64,000 nt of DNA from Bradyrhizobium iriomotense (GTDB taxonomy: Bacteria; Pseudomonadota; Alphaproteobacteria; Rhizobiales; Xanthobacteraceae): the NCBI RefSeq assembly GCF_018130765.1, contig NZ_JAFCJZ010000013.1, forward strand, positions 1 through 64,000. The letters run 5' to 3'. The stretch's first letter is position 1. Each line of letters starts with the position of its first letter. Below the pieces are notes generated by a model. The model was not told where the DNA came from. It made no database searches and saw nothing but the letters and a program-made list of their open reading frames with translations. Of the stretch, positions 62,124 to 64,000 are shown piece by piece. A program made the position numbers and the translations under genes.

Positions 62124-62792
62124 TCAATAGCAAGGTGGATAAGGGTAATAGCCGCAGGCGGGGCGGCCGTAGCCGTACGCATAGGGCGCTGCGTATGCCG
62201 CCGCTCCCACGGCGCCGGCATACATCGCACCGCGAAACGCGGAGCGACGCGCTACGCCCGCAAACGACAGCGGCGTGAACGGGCGGCCGATGATGTCGAT
62301 AAAGAGGGCAGCCCCGCCATCCGCGCCGGCGAGATCACCTTCGAGGATCTGAACATTGAAGGTCAGCTTGTCGCCCTCGAGCTTCGGATTCTTCAGCACC
62401 ACGACGGCGTCTTTCACCGAGCCTTCCTTGCCGAGGACGGAGACGGTGGCATTCGGAGGATTCTTGGCAAAGCTGTCATCACCCGATCCCCATTCCGCGA
62501 TGACGTCAGCGGTCGGCTGGTGGCCTGCCGCTCTGACCGGCCGATCGGCAAATATGATGGCGCTCGGTGTCACGCCGGTCAGCGTCAGGGTATCGCCCTG
62601 CAGCGTCGCGCCGTGGGAGTTCAACACGAACAGGGAGGGCACGATGTCTGGCTTGGCTGCGGCCGCGGGCGTGCCGATTGTTTTCATCGACGGCGCTGGC
62701 GGAGCGGTTTGCGCCACAGCCGCTTCCGCGCCCAGCACTATGGTTGCTGCCAGCAGCCCCGCGATCTGAACCAGTTTTAAGCTTCTCGTCAT
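62124..62792 (-). CDS. Secreted protein with GYYPYPPCY C-terminus
   Basis: A 222-residue exported protein with signal peptide ending AEAAVAQ. The central part (FVLNSHGATLQGDTLTLTGV; then PKLEGDKLTFNVQILEGDL) looks like an immunoglobulin- or beta-sandwich-type domain. The tail, MYAGAVGAAAYAAPYAYGYG then ACGYYPYPPCY, is the same kind as the 96-residue protein at 52962. The two may share an anchoring or assembly signal. It lies 84 bases downstream of the DUF1254 genes on the same strand as them but upstream in reading order. Confidence 0.78.
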   Translation of the reverse strand: MTRSLKLVQIAGLLAATIVLGAEAAVAQTAPPAPSMKTIGTPAAAAKPDIVPSLFVLNSHGATLQGDTLTLTGVTPSAIIFADRPVRAAGHQPTADVIAEWGSGDDSFAKNPPNATVSVLGKEGSVKDAVVVLKNPKLEGDKLTFNVQILEGDLAGADGGAALFIDIIGRPFTPLSFAGVARRSAFRGAMYAGAVGAAAYAAPYAYGYGRPACGYYPYPPCY

Positions 62793-63424
62793 GTCAGCGT
62801 CTCCTGTCGGGAGTTCGGCTAAGCCTTTTCGAAATCTGCTTGCGGAAGGTCACGCGTTCGTCCGCACCGGTCTAAAAGCAATTCTCCCCTGGCGCGCGCG
62901 AAGTTGCGCCCAACGTGGGGCTGCGGGCGCAGTTTGTGCTGTCGCCCATCCGGCGCGCAGAGCAGCCCGGCAACAGTCAAGGTGAAGCAAGTTGCATGCT
63001 GTCGCATATGGCATCGCTCCATGAATGGGTGTGAGCAATACGTATTGGGTTCAGAGATTGGTGTCGAAAAGCCGTTGCACGCGCCGGATGGGTGAACTTA
63101 ATGCTTGGTATCAGACGCTCCCTGCTCGCGACGAGATCGAGCCCATTCCGTGTTCAGGTGTAGGAGAAACGGAACGGCCCCCGTTCTGATTGATCTAGAT
63201 CAAGGGAATGTCAGCCTTACGTTGCTGAAGTACAATGGCACCCGCTTTTCGAGAGGCATGGTTGGCTGCGTCCTGTCGCCTGGCACGGTTCCGTCAGGAG
63301 CTTCGGTGAAACACCTGAACGCAACCGACCTGAACAGCCATTCAAGAAAGTTTCGTCGCTGTTCCTGCAACAGGTGCTGGCGGCAGCCGTTGACCAGGCG
63401 ACGATGCAGACCAAGGAGGAACAG
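62793..63424. other. Gene-poor stretch with a FixK box
   Basis: These 632 bases between the leftward gene at 62124 and the rightward gene at 63425 hold no frame I can support. A reading frame over 63105-63428 is out of frame with the real gene and lacks a ribosome site. The notable element is the FixK box at 63190, followed by TACAAT at 63231 as a candidate -10 box, so the stretch may be promoter plus a long leader. Confidence 0.5.
63190..63203 (+). promoter_or_regulatory. Perfect FixK/FNR box
   Basis: TTGATCTAGATCAA is a complete TTGAT-N4-ATCAA palindrome. TACAAT at 63231-63236 could be the -10 element, giving a start near 63243. The first credible gene downstream is at 63425, which would have a leader of about 180 bases. 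Confidence 0.6.
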
Positions 63425-63658
63425 ATGAAGAAGCTGACTTACGCTCTTGCAGCCGTAGCGACGCTTGCAATCGGGACCCCTACCATCGCCAACGCGGCCG
63501 GCTTCGGCGTCTATATCGGCGGCGACAGGGATTATTATGTCGGCCCCCGCGCACGCTTCTACGAGCATGACCGCGGCTGGCATCGTGGCTGGTATCACCA
63601 CGATCGTGACTACGACCGCGGCGTCGTGATCCGTCGTTATCATTATTGGGACGATTAG
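63425..63658 (+). CDS. Small secreted His/Tyr/Arg-rich protein
   Basis: A 77-residue exported protein. The signal peptide is MKKLTYALAAVATLAIGTPT up to ANAA, and the mature part is short and rich in His, Tyr, Asp and Arg (HDRGWHRGWYHHDRDYDRGV). AAGGAGGA precedes the ATG, a strong ribosome site. It is followed by an intrinsic terminator and is monocistronic. The function is unknown; metal binding by the His cluster is possible. Confidence 0.75.
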   Translation: MKKLTYALAAVATLAIGTPTIANAAGFGVYIGGDRDYYVGPRARFYEHDRGWHRGWYHHDRDYDRGVVIRRYHYWDD

Positions 63659-63683
63659 TGCGAGCCAGCACGGTCGAACAAGG

Positions 63684-63709
63684 AGGCCTCGCTTCGGCGG
63701 GGCCTTTTT
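63684..63709 (+). terminator. Terminator of the small secreted protein gene
   Basis: AGGCCTCGC - TTCG - GCGGGGCCT followed by T residues is an intrinsic terminator about 26 bases after the stop at 63658. Confidence 0.85.
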
Positions 63710-63781
63710 GCATTTTGCATTGGACGCAAGGAGGCGGCCAAGCGCGGTCTCTCGATCGACTCAGATCGCACAGCAGCCCGA

Positions 63782-64000
63782 TCACTCGCCGCGATGGCGC
63801 AGCGCGTCGACGATGACCTTGAAGGCGGGTGCGTTCTGGCGACGGCTCGGATAGTAGATGTGGTAACCGTCGAATGTCGGCGACCAATCGTCCAGCACCA
63901 GCACGAGGTCGCCCGAGGCGATGTGCTGCTGCGCGATGTTCTCCGGCGCATAGGCGATGCCGTATCCCTTCAGGGCTGCATCGACCTGGGCGTAGGAATT
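63782..64000 (-). CDS. LysR-family regulator, C-terminal fragment (gene runs off the window)
   Basis: The 72 residues seen are the end of a LysR substrate-binding domain: GYGIAYAPENIAQQHIASGD, then LVLVLDDWSPTFDGYHIYYP, SRRQNAPAFKVIVDALRHR. The 5' part lies beyond base 64000. The regulated gene is not in view. Confidence 0.85.
   Translation of the reverse strand, partial: NSYAQVDAALKGYGIAYAPENIAQQHIASGDLVLVLDDWSPTFDGYHIYYPSRRQNAPAFKVIVDALRHRGE

Noticed and set aside
63105..63428. Plus-strand frame of about 107 codons over the FixK box
   Set aside because: It lacks a ribosome site, shows no domain, and overlaps the real start of the small secreted gene in another frame.

Overview
The window looks like a chromosomal segment of an alphaproteobacterium of the Bradyrhizobium/Nitrobacteraceae type. 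The grounds are the GC-rich coding sequence, a circularly permuted two-piece tmRNA gene whose tag reads ANDNFAPVAQAA, an alpha-type SspB adaptor, a PPK2 kinase, a DUF2336 protein, a Bug/Tct solute system, FixK/FNR-like boxes and several families of short palindromic repeats. This is inference from gene content; no database search was possible. No prophage, transposase, CRISPR array or classical tRNA gene was seen.

Layout. 0.2-6.8 kb: a leftward cluster with a Liv-type branched-chain amino-acid/amide ABC importer (SBP, two ATPases, two permeases), then PPK2 and a patatin-like lipase. 6.9-14.4 kb: NUDIX hydrolase and the SBP of a sulfonate/taurine/nitrate-type importer. Its permease and ATPase lie 4 kb away, on the far side of a divergent cupin gene and a leftward operon DUF305 / YVTN beta-propeller / ECF sigma / anti-sigma. 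14.6-17.0 kb: a betaine/osmolyte-type ABC importer with permease and SBP fused. 17.2-21.3 kb: an alkaline-phosphatase-fold membrane transferase, a TetR regulator divergent from a ferric-reductase-like membrane protein with two near-identical palindromic operators, and an SDR enzyme. 21.4-26.0 kb: DUF2336 protein and a dCache-PASx3-GGDEF-EAL protein with a degenerate EAL domain.

26.3-33.2 kb: branched-chain amino-acid biosynthesis on the minus strand (leader peptide/attenuator, ilvI, a threonine-dehydratase-like gene, ilvH, methyltransferase, two exporters, ilvC). 33.3-41.3 kb: housekeeping genes miaA, serB, degP, DUF2065, hflC, hflK, folA, a GNAT gene and thyA. 41.4-46.1 kb: tripartite tricarboxylate transporter tctBAC and a two-subunit chromate transporter. 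46.2-51.7 kb: tmRNA, sspB, fumC, two small genes (DUF4169 and RHH), feoA and feoB.

51.9-64 kb is an accessory-looking stretch of small secreted or membrane proteins of unknown function. It holds HxlR/DoxX, an outer-membrane beta-barrel, a lipoprotein/TetR pair with palindromic operators, an HlyD-family protein, two tandem DUF1254/DUF1214 proteins, and two otherwise different secreted proteins that share a GYYPYPPCY C-terminus. Three FixK/FNR-like boxes lie in front of, or near, small genes here, so part of this stretch may respond to low oxygen. The window ends inside a LysR-type regulator.

Several gene sets form obvious working units. The tmRNA tags stalled proteins and the adjacent SspB delivers tagged proteins to ClpXP. 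HflKC and DegP act in membrane and envelope protein quality control. FolA and ThyA are linked by the folate cycle. IlvI, IlvH, IlvC and the dehydratase together cover much of isoleucine/valine synthesis under a likely attenuator.
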